Source: Ensifer sp. IC4062 (GTDB lineage Bacteria; Pseudomonadota; Alphaproteobacteria; Rhizobiales; Rhizobiaceae). Taken from it: a DNA stretch of 64,000 nt. A program made the translations under genes and the position numbers. Shown in pieces: positions 26,928 to 35,480 of the stretch; the first letter of the stretch is position 1; the number at the start of each line of letters is the position of its first letter. Below the pieces are notes generated by a model, which worked only from the letters and a program-made list of their open reading frames with translations, was not told where the DNA came from and searched no databases. The stretch spans positions 62,001 through 126,000 of the forward strand of contig NZ_JADYVD010000007.1 in NCBI RefSeq assembly GCF_020193575.1, written 5' to 3'.

Positions 26928-27327
26928 TTTCTGATACCCATGCGTTTCCCGCGGCCAATCCGCAGGGCACTGGCTGGCCGTTGCCGGCGTTGTTACATGA
27001 CTGCGGCCATCCCGAGTGCCTGGCATGCTCCGTCTGTGTAGGCCTGCGATGCACGTGGAACGAGGGTTCGTCTGCGGCGCGACTGCGAGCAAGCGACGTG
27101 GTCGTCCGCGAGGCTTCCGCCGTCCTCCTCGGCTGGCAATGGTCATTTGCCTGCCGGAACGCTGCGTGCCGCGTCTCCGGTGCGGAGAATTTCGTTTCTG
27201 GTGCGAAAGCGGCCTTTTCGTTGCTTTCCGTTTCACGCTGGTCCAACCGGGGGAGCTTCAGCGATATCCTGAAGACGAAATACACGGCAACCAGGACGAT
27301 GAAGGCAAAGAGATCGAACTTGTGCAT
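26917..27327 (-). CDS. Small membrane-anchored protein of unknown function
   Basis: A 136-residue reading frame with a very good ribosome site (GAAGGAGC, spacing 7). Residues 3-20 (KFDLFAFIVLVAVYFVFR) form one membrane helix; the remainder is polar, Arg- and Thr-rich and without recognisable domains. It sits between two Rnk-like genes and overlaps the start of the downstream one. The strong initiation signal argues for translation of at least the N-terminal helix, but the tail has weak coding character, so the length is uncertain. Confidence 0.5.
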   Translation of the reverse strand: MHKFDLFAFIVLVAVYFVFRISLKLPRLDQRETESNEKAAFAPETKFSAPETRHAAFRQANDHCQPRRTAEASRTTTSLARSRAADEPSFHVHRRPTQTEHARHSGWPQSCNNAGNGQPVPCGLAAGNAWVSENAQ

Positions 27328-27474
27328 GTCGATGTGCTCCTTCTTTCAAGCGCCTGCACAGATCCGGGCATTTGTATGCGCCAGCCTCGTTTCAAGGACG
27401 CTGTAGTCCTTAGACGTCAGTTGCCAGCAATCGGCGACGGGCACAGCCGCCTCCAATTGCCCCTGGGCGGAAAC

Positions 27475-28008
27475 CTAATCCGGCCCAGGGTTCAGGCTCC
27501 TGCGATCAGGCTGCCCGCTGGTTTTCAAGAAGGCCGGAGGAGCCCCATTGTCTCGTCTCCCGCTCTCGAGAGCACCGGCGTGTCGCCAGCTTCCATCCTC
27601 GTCCAGCGCCGGCTCGCCGACGGAAATCACAGACAGTCGATGTAGGCGACCGTCCCGCGCCGTCCACATGATTGATCGACCGACCGAGACGCCGACAAGG
27701 GCAGTGCCGATTGGCGTCAGAATGGAGATCTTTCCCTCGGAAATATCGGCGTCTATTGGGAACACGAGCGTCACTGTTCGCCGATCTCCGGTGTCGGTTT
27801 CATACTCCACCGTCGATCCCATTCGGACGACATCCCCAGGTACCGAGCTGTCCGAAACGACGCGTGCGCGTTCGAGCTCCAGCAACAGACCATCGGCAAT
27901 CTCGGGAAGGCGATCAGCGGCGGCGAGCGCGAGCTTGTTCAATCGCTGGTGATCCGTCTCGCCAATCACGATCGAGGGCTTTCGTGGTGTCTGGATGTGT
28001 TTCTTCAT
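27475..28008 (-). CDS. Rnk-like nucleoside-diphosphate-kinase-regulator family protein
   Basis: The start at 28008 (MKKHIQTPRKPSIVIG) has AAGGAG and gives 177 residues. It contains the full Rnk pattern: ETDHQRLNKLALAAADRLPE, DVVRMGSTVEYETDTGD, TLVFPIDADISEGKISILT, PIGTALVGVSVGRSIMW. Rnk in E. coli binds RNA polymerase through this GreA-like domain. It follows the PtsN-like gene by 25 bases and is the best-conserved of the three paralogues. About 40 residues after the core are polar and unassigned. Confidence 0.82.
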   Translation of the reverse strand: MKKHIQTPRKPSIVIGETDHQRLNKLALAAADRLPEIADGLLLELERARVVSDSSVPGDVVRMGSTVEYETDTGDRRTVTLVFPIDADISEGKISILTPIGTALVGVSVGRSIMWTARDGRLHRLSVISVGEPALDEDGSWRHAGALESGRRDNGAPPAFLKTSGQPDRRSLNPGPD

Positions 28009-28033
28009 TCTTTGCGTTCTCCTTTGGTTCACC

Positions 28034-28534
28034 TTACCGCCCGCTTTGAGCGCCATTGGTACGGGATGGGATCTCGTTGATCGACCATGCCTCGCTCTGC
28101 AGAATCGCCATCACCTCCTCGGGCGACCGGGCCAGCCGGAGCCCCTCCTGGATCAGCGGCGCCCGCACGAGCCGAAACAGTTGCGAAAGCGCGGGCAAGA
28201 AGGTGCGAGCCTCGGAGCGCGGCCAAAGCAGCGGAAAGACGAGATCGACGGGAACGAGATCGGGGCTTTTGAAATCGATCGGAGGAGCTAGTCGCGTAAA
28301 CGACGCTACGGGCGACGAGATCGAGAGCAGCAACGCGTGCGGGACGGCGATGCCACGACCAATGGCGGTCGAGCCGAGTCTTTCCCGCCGCCAAATGCCC
28401 CGAAGAACAGCCCGATCATCAAGCCCGGTTCTCCGCGCAATTTTCACAGCGATCCTGGATAGCGCCGAGTGCTTTCCCTTTGTCGCAAGATCAAGGGTAA
28501 TGTCGTCTTCCGACAGGTTTCTGAAAATCAGCAT
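28034..28534 (-). CDS. PtsN-like PTS EIIA (nitrogen-regulatory type) domain protein
   Basis: A 166-residue EIIA-Ntr fold protein. The phosphoacceptor is His66 in GRGIAVPHALLLS, and the pattern around it (GSTAIGRGIAVPHA) is diagnostic; FKSPDLVPVDLVFPLLWP and FLPALSQLFRL are further family marks. It would be phosphorylated through PTS-Ntr and act by protein contact, not sugar transport. It heads the leftward operon with three Rnk-like genes, separate from the rpoN-linked ptsN that rhizobia carry, so it is an accessory paralogue. The link to Rnk-like proteins suggests control of transcription or nucleotide pools, which is an inference. Confidence 0.85.
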   Translation of the reverse strand: MLIFRNLSEDDITLDLATKGKHSALSRIAVKIARRTGLDDRAVLRGIWRRERLGSTAIGRGIAVPHALLLSISSPVASFTRLAPPIDFKSPDLVPVDLVFPLLWPRSEARTFLPALSQLFRLVRAPLIQEGLRLARSPEEVMAILQSEAWSINEIPSRTNGAQSGR

Positions 28535-28615
28535 GGTCGCCTCTTAGCCGACTACGTGCCAGTGCCCGCCGAAGTGCGTTCGGCACTCCGTCTGCAGCGG
28601 TCGCGCGTTGAGTTG

Positions 28616-28667
28616 AAAAAAACGGCTGACCCGGACGCGAAGCCAGTAGAGTTCGCGTCCGGGTTAG
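28616..28667 (-). terminator. Strong rho-independent terminator on the reverse strand with no assigned gene
   Basis: A perfect 13-bp stem (28629-28641 with 28652-28664, extended by three pairs including a G-T) encloses a 10-base loop. On the reverse strand it is followed after three bases by seven T (28622-28616). No convincing gene lies upstream on that strand, so it may end a small RNA starting near 28700-28800 or shield the ptsN operon from read-through. Confidence 0.75.
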
Positions 28668-29154
28668 AGGCCTGCTTTGAGGCGTTGTGGCTCTCGATGT
28701 GGTATGTAAATAACCATCATACATGAAAGATGGTGAGAGAATTTTTTAAATCAAGCGTTCGGCAGCTAAAGGTGCACCGCGCTTGAATTCTGGATACGCG
28801 GCGCTCATTAGCCTTGAACAATCTAAGGCCGTTAATCGGTAACCTTTGCCGAAATACAGAAATATTGCATTCGAATGTTATTTTATTTCGTTGGATTTGT
28901 ATTGCCGCCTGGTTTTTGGATGGCTCCACGCTGCAGGCCGAGCAAGCAGCCCGTTGGCTGCCGCGGTTTGGTCGATCCGAGTTTCACAGGGATTCCCCGA
29001 TGAAACACTCCTGCTGGTGAGCACGCTGAAACGGTGGGCCGCATCCATAGTAGGCGGACCAGAAGCACATGGCGGCTGGGTCGTCGTGCCCTCGCAAGCG
29101 GCTGCCGAAAGGGCCTCCTCGCCAGCGCCGATGCCGCCATTCGGGCAAGCATTC
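28668..29154. other. AT-richer intergenic region
   Basis: No protein gene is supported; reading frames are short, without ribosome sites or family motifs. AT content rises in 28700-28910. Any promoter for a leftward RNA ending at 28616 should lie here. Confidence 0.4.
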
Positions 29155-29423
29155 CAATCGAAAAAGCGTGCGCAGATTTGATTCTCGTTGCGGGAGGCGA
29201 CGACGCTCTGTGGCCATCACATATCTTCGCGCGAGACCTCGTCCGTCGTCGGGCGGCATACGGCAAGCCAGTATCGCTTATCTTTGAACAGGGCGCAGGG
29301 CACCGCATCCTGTTGCCTGGTGAGGCGACGCCACGGTCAACCCTGCATGCCCATGGTGGTAACGATGAGGCGGACGCGAGACTAGGTCAGAACGCCTGGC
29401 AAGCGATGGCGGCGCTGCTTTAG
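29155..29423 (+). pseudogene. C-terminal fragment of a BAAT/acyl-CoA thioesterase-like hydrolase
   Basis: The frame encodes IPIEKACADLILVAGGDDAL, WPSHIFARDLV, QGAGHRILLPGE and GGNDEADARLGQNAWQAMAA, matching the C-terminal alpha/beta-hydrolase part of BAAT-family thioesterases, including the Asp (GGDDALWPS) and His (GAGHRI). The nucleophile elbow and N-terminal domain are absent, and no matching sequence lies directly upstream. It is a leftover 3' end. Confidence 0.6.
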
Positions 29424-29643
29424 GCGATGCCTTGGCAGGCCGCGTTCCCGTTCGCCTCCCGTGTCGCGAAGCTTGAGCACGATTTGTCCAGTCGATCCGC
29501 TCGGAAGCCATATGCAGCAGCCGAACCCACCCCGCCTCGCGCCATGCGGCCGGATCAGCGCGCTTCGGATTGCCGGCACCGATCTATGAGAGCAATATAA
29601 GCAATAAAAAATATTCATCTGGCGGTCTGGGGGCTCGGCCATC

Positions 29644-32600
29644 ATGCTACGGCACCGCTTAATCTTCCCCGTTGCCGGCATCGTTCTCGTTCTAAGTCTG
29701 GTCCTAGCCGGCCTATGGGTTTGGACCGGAAACGTCATGGTCTCGATCATGTCCGAGCGCCTGATCCGAGAGGTGACGCAAGCCGTGCATCGCGATGTCG
29801 GTCACTTGGTGCGCGGCGCCGAAAAGGCAGTTTCGCGATTGGCCAACGGCCTTGTTCGCCACGACGTATCACTCGCCGACCAGCATGCTGTCGCACGAGA
29901 GCTCTATGCTTTGCTGGCCGAGGAACCCGACGTCGATTGGATGTTTTTTGCCAACGAGGCCGGCGGACTCGTTTCGGCCGGGCGATTGGCAGACTCAAGC
30001 AGCGTATTTCTGATGAGCGATGGCTTTCACGCCGGCGTCGTGCGCGAGTTCGAAGCATTGCCAAGCGGCAGGGTTGGCCGCTTGCGAAAGTCGGAAGGCG
30101 CGTTCGATTCACGCGAGAGGGTCTGGTACACGCAGGCGAAGGAGACGGGCGAGCGATACTGGACCGAGCCCTATCTCGGCTTGGTCGAGCCCGTCTTGGG
30201 CATCTCGCTCTCCGCCCCGGTCTTCGACAACGACGGCAATTTCGTCGGGGTGTGCGGGATCGATCTCATTCTGACGCAGCTTTCCAGGTTCCTGCAGACA
30301 CTTGATGTCGGCGAGAATGGACGGGCCTTTATCGTCGATGCGACGGGACATTTGATTGGCGCGTCGGGAGGTGTGTCACCCGTCGCTATCGGCGCCGATG
30401 GCGGGCATCTGCGCCTGCAGGCATCAGAGGCCACCGATCCCATCGTCCGAGAAACTGCCCGCTATCTTCGTCGTAACCCAGGGATCGCCGAGTCAGCGGG
30501 GCCGCGCGTATTCTCTTTCAATAACCCTGAGCGCGGAAGGATCTACGCGGCTGTCGATCGCGCTGCACCCGGCGCACTTAAGTGGACCATCGTCTCCGCG
30601 GTGCCAGCCTTGGATTTCCTGCAACCCGTGTATCGCGCTGCCTATCTTTCGATTGTCGTCGGTGCGGGCATTGTCGCAGTCTTCGTGGTCTTCGGACTAT
30701 GGATGGTTGGACGCACGTTGCGACCGCTGACAGCCCTCACCCAGGCGGCGCATGCGGTCGCAAAAGGGGAATGGAGAGAGGTGCCCAGGGTTCGTCAAAA
30801 TGATGAAGTCGGCCTGCTCGCGCAGGCGTTCGCTCTCATGATGTCCCGCCTCAAGGATACGTTGGAGGGTCTGCGTCGAAGCGAGGCGAACTTCGCGGAA
30901 GCTCAACGCGTCGCTCACGTCGGCTACTGGGAACGTGATCTCGGCACAGACTGTCTTACCTGGTCAGACGAGACCTACCGCATCTTTGGGCTGACGCCCC
31001 GTGCCGGCACGCCGGTCAGTCTGGCCGAAGCAACTGAGCGGATACATCCCGAGGATCGGCCGAGCTGGAGCCAGGCCGCGGCGCGGGCCTTGCGTGGTGA
31101 AGGCCGCTACGAATTGGAATACCGCATCTTCCGGCCCAACGGCGAACTGCGCATCGTTCACAGCCAGGGCGATCTGACAAGGGACGCATCGGGCCGGCCG
31201 CACAGCATGTTCGGTACGATCCAGGACATTACCGAGCGCAAGCGGGCGGAAGAGGCACTGCGAGACAGCGAGGAGCAGTGGAGGGCCGTATTCGAGAACA
31301 ATCCGACGATGTACTTCATGGTGGACGCGACCGGCACGATCGTGTCCGTAAATCCCTTTGGAGCAGAGCAACTCGGCTATACGGTCGACGAACTGATCGG
31401 CAGTCCCGTAGAGGACGTCTTTCACGAGGCGGACCGAGACGCCGTCCAACGGCATGCGGCCGCCTGCCTCGATCGTCTTGGCGAAGCCATGAGCTGGGAG
31501 CTGCGCAAGATTCGCAAGGACGGTTCGATGCTCTGGGTCCGCGAGACGGCCCGGGCGATGGTAATCAAGAAGCGACCCGTCATCCTGATCGTGTGCGAGG
31601 ATGTCACCGAGCGCAAGCGCGCCGAAGAGGCGGCCCGACGGAGCGAGGACGAGCTTCGCTCCGTCATCGAGACGGTTCCCGCGATGGTGTGGACCGCGCT
31701 GCCCGACGGCCGTGTCGATTTCATCAATCGGCGATGGCAGGAGTTCACAGGCTTGTCGCTGGACGGAATGTCAGAAGGGAGCTGGACGCCCGAAGCCCGA
31801 TTTCATCCTGATGACGTCGAGCAGTATAGAGACAGGTGGCGCGTGTCCTTGGCCACGGGCCATCCGTTCGAGGCGGAGGTCAGGATTTGTCGCGCGGCCG
31901 ACGGCGAATATCGCTGGTGGTTTGAAAGTGCCGTCCCGCTCAGGGATGAGCACGGAAATATTCTTAAATGGTATGGTTTTCTCGTCGACATCGAGGACCG
32001 CAAGCGGGCAGAGGAGGCGCTGCAGAAGACGCAGGCCGAGCTTGCACACGTCACGCGCGTGACGACGATGGGCGCGCTGACCTCCTCGATCGCACACGAG
32101 GTAAACCAGCCGCTGGCCGCTGTGGTCACCAACGCGAATGCAGCCCTGCGCTGGCTCGCGACCGAGCCACCCAATATTGGCGAGGCGCGAGAGACGCTGG
32201 AGCGGATCGTCCGGGACGGCCACCGGGCCGGCGAGGTGATCGGCCGGATGCGCGCACTCCTTAAGAAGACGCCCACCGTCACGGCGCCGGTGGACCTGAA
32301 TGGCCTCATCGAAGATTCAGTGGCCCTCGTCCAGGGGGAGATCCGCCGCCACCGGATACTGCTGCGGACGGAGCTGGCGCACGACCTCCCACCCGTTACA
32401 GGCGACCGGGTCCAGCTGCAGCAGGTCATTCTGAACCTGGTGATGAACGGCATCGAGGCCATGAAGAAGGTGACGGACCGGCCTCGCGAGCTGCTTATCA
32501 GGTCTCGACGTGACCCATCCGAGGCCGTGCATGCGGCGGTACAGGACGCCGGCGTGGGGCTGGAACCCGACAGCGCGGAACGGGTGTTCGAGGCATTTTA

Positions 32601-32763
32601 CACGACCAAGGCGGAGGGGCTGGGCATGGGCTTGGCCATCTGCCGTTCGATCATCGAGGCGCATGGAGGACGGCTATGGGCCGAGGCGAACGAACCTGCG
32701 GGGGCTGTGTTCCAATTCACCCTGCCTTCAGACCGGGACGACAGCGCTTCTACCGCGCCGTGA
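29644..32763 (+). CDS. Membrane PAS-domain sensor histidine kinase, FixL/DctB type
   Basis: A 1039-residue hybrid-free sensor kinase. Two membrane helices (about 7-29 and 334-358) bracket a periplasmic dCache-like domain; a HAMP linker follows (WMVGRTLRPLTALTQAAHAV). Then come three PAS/PAC units, each ending in DITERKRAEEAL-, DVTERKRAEEAA- or DIEDRKRAEEAL-like linkers. The kinase core has His818 in SSIAHEVNQPLAAV, the HisKA variant shared by FixL, DctB and ThcS-type kinases, then NLVMNGIEAM and GLGMGLAICRSI. The ligand is unknown. The partner is probably the FixJ-like regulator at 33717 and/or the stand-alone receiver at 32906. The start has only a weak ribosome site. Confidence 0.9.
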   Translation: MLRHRLIFPVAGIVLVLSLVLAGLWVWTGNVMVSIMSERLIREVTQAVHRDVGHLVRGAEKAVSRLANGLVRHDVSLADQHAVARELYALLAEEPDVDWMFFANEAGGLVSAGRLADSSSVFLMSDGFHAGVVREFEALPSGRVGRLRKSEGAFDSRERVWYTQAKETGERYWTEPYLGLVEPVLGISLSAPVFDNDGNFVGVCGIDLILTQLSRFLQTLDVGENGRAFIVDATGHLIGASGGVSPVAIGADGGHLRLQASEATDPIVRETARYLRRNPGIAESAGPRVFSFNNPERGRIYAAVDRAAPGALKWTIVSAVPALDFLQPVYRAAYLSIVVGAGIVAVFVVFGLWMVGRTLRPLTALTQAAHAVAKGEWREVPRVRQNDEVGLLAQAFALMMSRLKDTLEGLRRSEANFAEAQRVAHVGYWERDLGTDCLTWSDETYRIFGLTPRAGTPVSLAEATERIHPEDRPSWSQAAARALRGEGRYELEYRIFRPNGELRIVHSQGDLTRDASGRPHSMFGTIQDITERKRAEEALRDSEEQWRAVFENNPTMYFMVDATGTIVSVNPFGAEQLGYTVDELIGSPVEDVFHEADRDAVQRHAAACLDRLGEAMSWELRKIRKDGSMLWVRETARAMVIKKRPVILIVCEDVTERKRAEEAARRSEDELRSVIETVPAMVWTALPDGRVDFINRRWQEFTGLSLDGMSEGSWTPEARFHPDDVEQYRDRWRVSLATGHPFEAEVRICRAADGEYRWWFESAVPLRDEHGNILKWYGFLVDIEDRKRAEEALQKTQAELAHVTRVTTMGALTSSIAHEVNQPLAAVVTNANAALRWLATEPPNIGEARETLERIVRDGHRAGEVIGRMRALLKKTPTVTAPVDLNGLIEDSVALVQGEIRRHRILLRTELAHDLPPVTGDRVQLQQVILNLVMNGIEAMKKVTDRPRELLIRSRRDPSEAVHAAVQDAGVGLEPDSAERVFEAFYTTKAEGLGMGLAICRSIIEAHGGRLWAEANEPAGAVFQFTLPSDRDDSASTAP

Positions 32764-32905
32764 GCCTTATCAGACGCCACCGTACGCGATGGAGCCTGCT
32801 ACGCCTCGTCGGTTGCGGTACAGCAAGGCTCTCGTGGCGGTTCAGACGACACCTGACCTCCCGCCTCTCACCTGCAGAAAGGCCGGTATGAGCGGCCGCG
32901 ATCAA

Positions 32906-33292
32906 TCACTCTTGCTGTCGCTTCCGCGCCAGCGCAGAACTGATGCAGTCCAGTAGATCCTGCTCCCCAAACGGCTTTTCCAGATAGCCGACAATGTCCG
33001 GATCCAATCCACGGGCGCGCAGATTTTCATTCGGATAGGCCGTGACCAGAACCGTCGGAATGCTCTCGCCTAGCGCAACGAGCCGGCGGTGCAGATCAAG
33101 CCCGCTCATCCCTGGCATATGAATGTCCGTTACCAGGCAAGCCGTGCTGCGGAGATTGGGGAATTTCAAGAAATCGTCGGCAGATGAAAAAGCCTCGGCA
33201 TCAAATCCGAGCGATCTCATGAGGCCCTTGGTAGCCTCGCGCATCGACTGGTCGTCATCGACAATCGCAATCAGAGGCTTCTTGGTTGGCAC
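32906..33292 (-). CDS. Single-domain response regulator (receiver only)
   Basis: A 128-residue receiver without output domain: acidic pocket VDDD (11-14), phosphoacceptor Asp56 in LVTDIHMPGMSG, Thr in VLVTAYP and Lys in YLEKPFGEQDLL. It resembles FixJ-type receivers. It lies on the opposite strand from the kinase gene, tail to tail. It could be a phosphate sink or competitor in signalling from the kinase, or act through protein contacts. Confidence 0.88.
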   Translation of the reverse strand: MPTKKPLIAIVDDDQSMREATKGLMRSLGFDAEAFSSADDFLKFPNLRSTACLVTDIHMPGMSGLDLHRRLVALGESIPTVLVTAYPNENLRARGLDPDIVGYLEKPFGEQDLLDCISSALARKRQQE

Positions 33293-33716
33293 TGCCGCCC
33301 TCCAAATCGCGATAGGCGTTCTGCAACAAGTTGACGTTGCGGCACAGTCGTTAACTTACATCAGCAAGCAAGGCCGACAAAGGCAAGGGAAGTTATACGA
33401 TGGTATAGCGTTATTTGGACTGGGGGTCGTCGCGACGAGTGTGAGCTGCCGAGTGGCGGATCCTTTGGTCCAGTCGGCCGCCCGTTTGGCATGCCTGCGA
33501 TCTAAGTCGGCGGAGGGGAGTTCATCTCGCAATTGGCCTTGTGGCTGAGGTAATTAGGGCGCATTCTCATGTGCAACGCGGCTCGTTCCCGGACTGGCGG
33601 AGGAGGAGTGTTCTCATTGCATCATCGGAGCTCTGTCGATTGGGCTCGCCTCGAGGCCGCAGCAGCGGGTATAACCGCTTCGCATCCAAAGCCGGGTCCG
33701 CGAGAGGGGCGCTGAC
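33293..33716. other. Divergent promoter region between two response regulators
   Basis: No gene is supported in this 424-base space. TATAC-GATG-GTATA at 33394-33407 is a short palindrome that might be an operator. Promoters for both regulators must lie here. Confidence 0.4.
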
Positions 33717-34352
33717 ATGACCGAGATGCGCGCAACCGTCATCGTCATCGATGATGATCCGGCGATCCGCGAGGCGCTAGGCAGCCTGCTGCGATCCGTG
33801 GGCTTTGACGTGAAACTCCTCGCCTCAGTGGGCGACTTCCTCAAGTCCGGTCGACCTGACGGGCCGACCTGCCTCGTGCTGGATGTCCGGCTGCCGGGAC
33901 AAAGCGGCTTGGAATTTCAACGAGAGTTATCGCGGCGAAACATTCACGTCCCGATCGTCTTCATCACTGGGCATGGCGACATTCCGATGTCCGTCCAAGC
34001 CATGAAGGGGGGTGCGATCGAGTTCCTGACGAAGCCGTTCCGCGACCAGGATCTGCTCGACGCCGTTCACGTAGGCCTCGCCCGCGACCGCGTTTCGCTT
34101 GAGAATGAAAAGGCGTTGGCGACGTTGCGTGCGAGTTACGATAGTCTGACCCCGCGTGAACGCGAGGTATTGGTCTTGGTGGTGGCGGGACGGCTGAACA
34201 AGCAGATCGCCGCCGACCTGGGCGTGAGCGAAATAACCGTAAAAGTCCACCGCAGCCAGGTCATGCAGAAGATGCGTGCCAAGTCCTTGCCGGAACTCGC
34301 CCGCATGGCGGACAAGTTGAAGCTCGCGCCAGGAAGGCCGCAAAACTCATAG
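33717..34352 (+). CDS. FixJ-like response regulator with LuxR-type DNA-binding domain
   Basis: A 211-residue regulator. The receiver (1-125) has VIDDD, phosphoacceptor Asp56 in CLVLDVRLPGQSG, FITGHGDIPMSVQAMKGGAIEF and LTKPFRDQDLL; the output domain (about 140-203) has the LuxR/GerE helices SLTPREREVLVLVVAGRLNKQIAADLG-like and VSEITVKVHRSQVMQKM. GHGDIPM and the overall pattern are typical of FixJ/TodT-type partners of HEVNQPL kinases such as the one at 29644. GAGAGGGG precedes the ATG. An RNA-like element and strong terminator follow. Confidence 0.92.
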   Translation: MTEMRATVIVIDDDPAIREALGSLLRSVGFDVKLLASVGDFLKSGRPDGPTCLVLDVRLPGQSGLEFQRELSRRNIHVPIVFITGHGDIPMSVQAMKGGAIEFLTKPFRDQDLLDAVHVGLARDRVSLENEKALATLRASYDSLTPREREVLVLVVAGRLNKQIAADLGVSEITVKVHRSQVMQKMRAKSLPELARMADKLKLAPGRPQNS

Positions 34353-34360
34353 GTTCGTAT

Positions 34361-34536
34361 AGAGCATTTGAACCGGCGTATAGGTGATCCCCTCCGCGTT
34401 GGTAACCGATCCTTCCTCCCGGTCAATAGTGCTTTCGGGAGCGCACTGTTATGGTCAGGGAACTTCTTCCCGTGGGCCATTTTCCTTAAATCGGCCCCCC
34501 CTCAAACCCCTCCCGGTTCTCGGGAGGGGTTTTTTG
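34361..34536 (+). ncRNA. Candidate trans-acting small RNA with anti-Shine-Dalgarno motif (copy 1)
   Basis: The segment after the FixJ-like gene contains TCCTTCCTCCCG (34410-34421) in a loop-prone position, an 8-bp stem AATAGTGC/GCACTGTT (34425-34450, one G-T), a GGGAA-CTTC-TTCCC hairpin (34458-34471) and an intrinsic terminator. About 115 bases are clearly homologous, in reverse orientation, to 35622-35737. Conservation of a CU-rich motif, stems and terminator without a reading frame suggests an RNA that base-pairs with ribosome-binding sites. It resembles my recollection of the alpha-r14 (NfeR1) class; that identity was not checked. The 5' end is unknown. Confidence 0.5.
34504..34535 (+). 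terminator. Rho-independent terminator
   Basis: AAACCCCTCCCG pairs perfectly with CGGGAGGGGTTT around a 5-base loop and is followed by more T (to 34535). It would end the FixJ-like gene transcript and any small RNA initiating between 34353 and 34450. Confidence 0.9.
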
Positions 34537-34797
34537 TCTCGATAGCAGCTGCGCAGGCATAGCTGAGAGCAGTGACTGGCTCACGATCTCGGATCAGCCC
34601 CCATTCAGATGTTGAGCATCATCGAGCACCAAGCCGACGGTGGGAAACAACAAGGGAAATCAATCGCGGTTTGAAGTCGAGCGACCGGAAGTGGTTCGCA
34701 GCGACCGGGTATCAAACCGTCGCGACCCGCATGGGCGCTTGGGGCAAGAATCGATGATCTCAGGCGCGGGCAAGCAGGAGATGCCGGCCGCCAGGGC

Positions 34798-35148
34798 CTA
34801 ATGTATCGTTAAGGAATGCTGCAAAGGGTAAAGCTCCTCGAAGTCCTCTACAACGCGTAGAAGCTCGAGAGAGTAGAGCGAAAGACTGAACAGCGTGTCA
34901 GTGACATACAGGGTGAACGCAGTTGTCCGGGCGGGCAAGGCTTGCCCTCCACGAGGCCCGATTGCATGCCGTGGCGTGACGCAGATCGTCATTAGATGTG
35001 CTTCAGAGTGAGTATCCGGCCGCGCTGGATAGTTTGTCGGCATGTAGAACGGATGACTGGGTAGAGTGCTCCAGCCATCCGATACGCGCTGGGAGAACAA
35101 CTGCAACGGGAGCAGATCGATTTCTATGCGGTTGAGTTCCTGTGTCAT
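34798..35148 (-). CDS. Hypothetical protein
   Basis: A 116-residue reading frame starting MTQELNRIEIDLLPLQLFSQ, 11 bases after the stop of the secreted-protein gene upstream, with AGGGATTG before the ATG. It has no signal peptide, membrane segment or recognisable domain; the C-terminal third is Leu-rich (LFSLSLYSLELLRVVEDFEEL) and could be helical. The tight spacing argues for co-transcription. The function is unknown. The stretch 34537-34797 shows nothing I can support. Confidence 0.5.
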   Translation of the reverse strand: MTQELNRIEIDLLPLQLFSQRVSDGWSTLPSHPFYMPTNYPARPDTHSEAHLMTICVTPRHAIGPRGGQALPARTTAFTLYVTDTLFSLSLYSLELLRVVEDFEELYPLQHSLTIH

Positions 35149-35159
35149 CGTCACAATCC

Positions 35160-35480
35160 CTAGAAGGAACGCGGAGGAACGAAGAGGCAAATGGTGCGCC
35201 CTTTAGGCTCGCCGGCCACCGTGCAATGATGAAACTGCCCGTCCGGGCTGTTCTTGATGCGAGTATCTCGTGACGTGATAAGCTCGCCAGTGAGCTTGAT
35301 CACATAGCCTTGTGGGCCTTCGAGAACCGCTTGATCTCTAATCTCGCGGCAGTCCATTCCGCTGCAGCAGGAGAACGGGTATGTCCATCCGTTCGGCTGT
35401 GCCGCCGTTGGCGTCGCATCATGCGCCGCTGCCGGCGCAGCGATCACGACTGCGAAGAGAATAACTGCTGGCTTGCTCAT
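35160..35480 (-). CDS. Small secreted cysteine-containing protein
   Basis: The start at 35480 (MSKPAVILFAVVIAAPAAAHD) gives 106 residues with a clear signal peptide of about 20. The mature protein has FSCCSGMDCREI and a late FHHCTVAG and TICLFVPPRSF, five cysteines in all, suggesting disulfides or a metal site in the periplasm. The motif order is familiar from unnamed rhizobial proteins, but no function is known to me. It probably leads a two-gene leftward unit with the gene ending at 34798. Confidence 0.7.
   Translation of the reverse strand: MSKPAVILFAVVIAAPAAAHDATPTAAQPNGWTYPFSCCSGMDCREIRDQAVLEGPQGYVIKLTGELITSRDTRIKNSPDGQFHHCTVAGEPKGRTICLFVPPRSF

Noticed and set aside
28883-29308. Reverse 141-codon frame as source of the orphan terminator
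   Set aside because: It is antisense to the hydrolase fragment, has no ribosome site and Arg/Ser-rich random composition.
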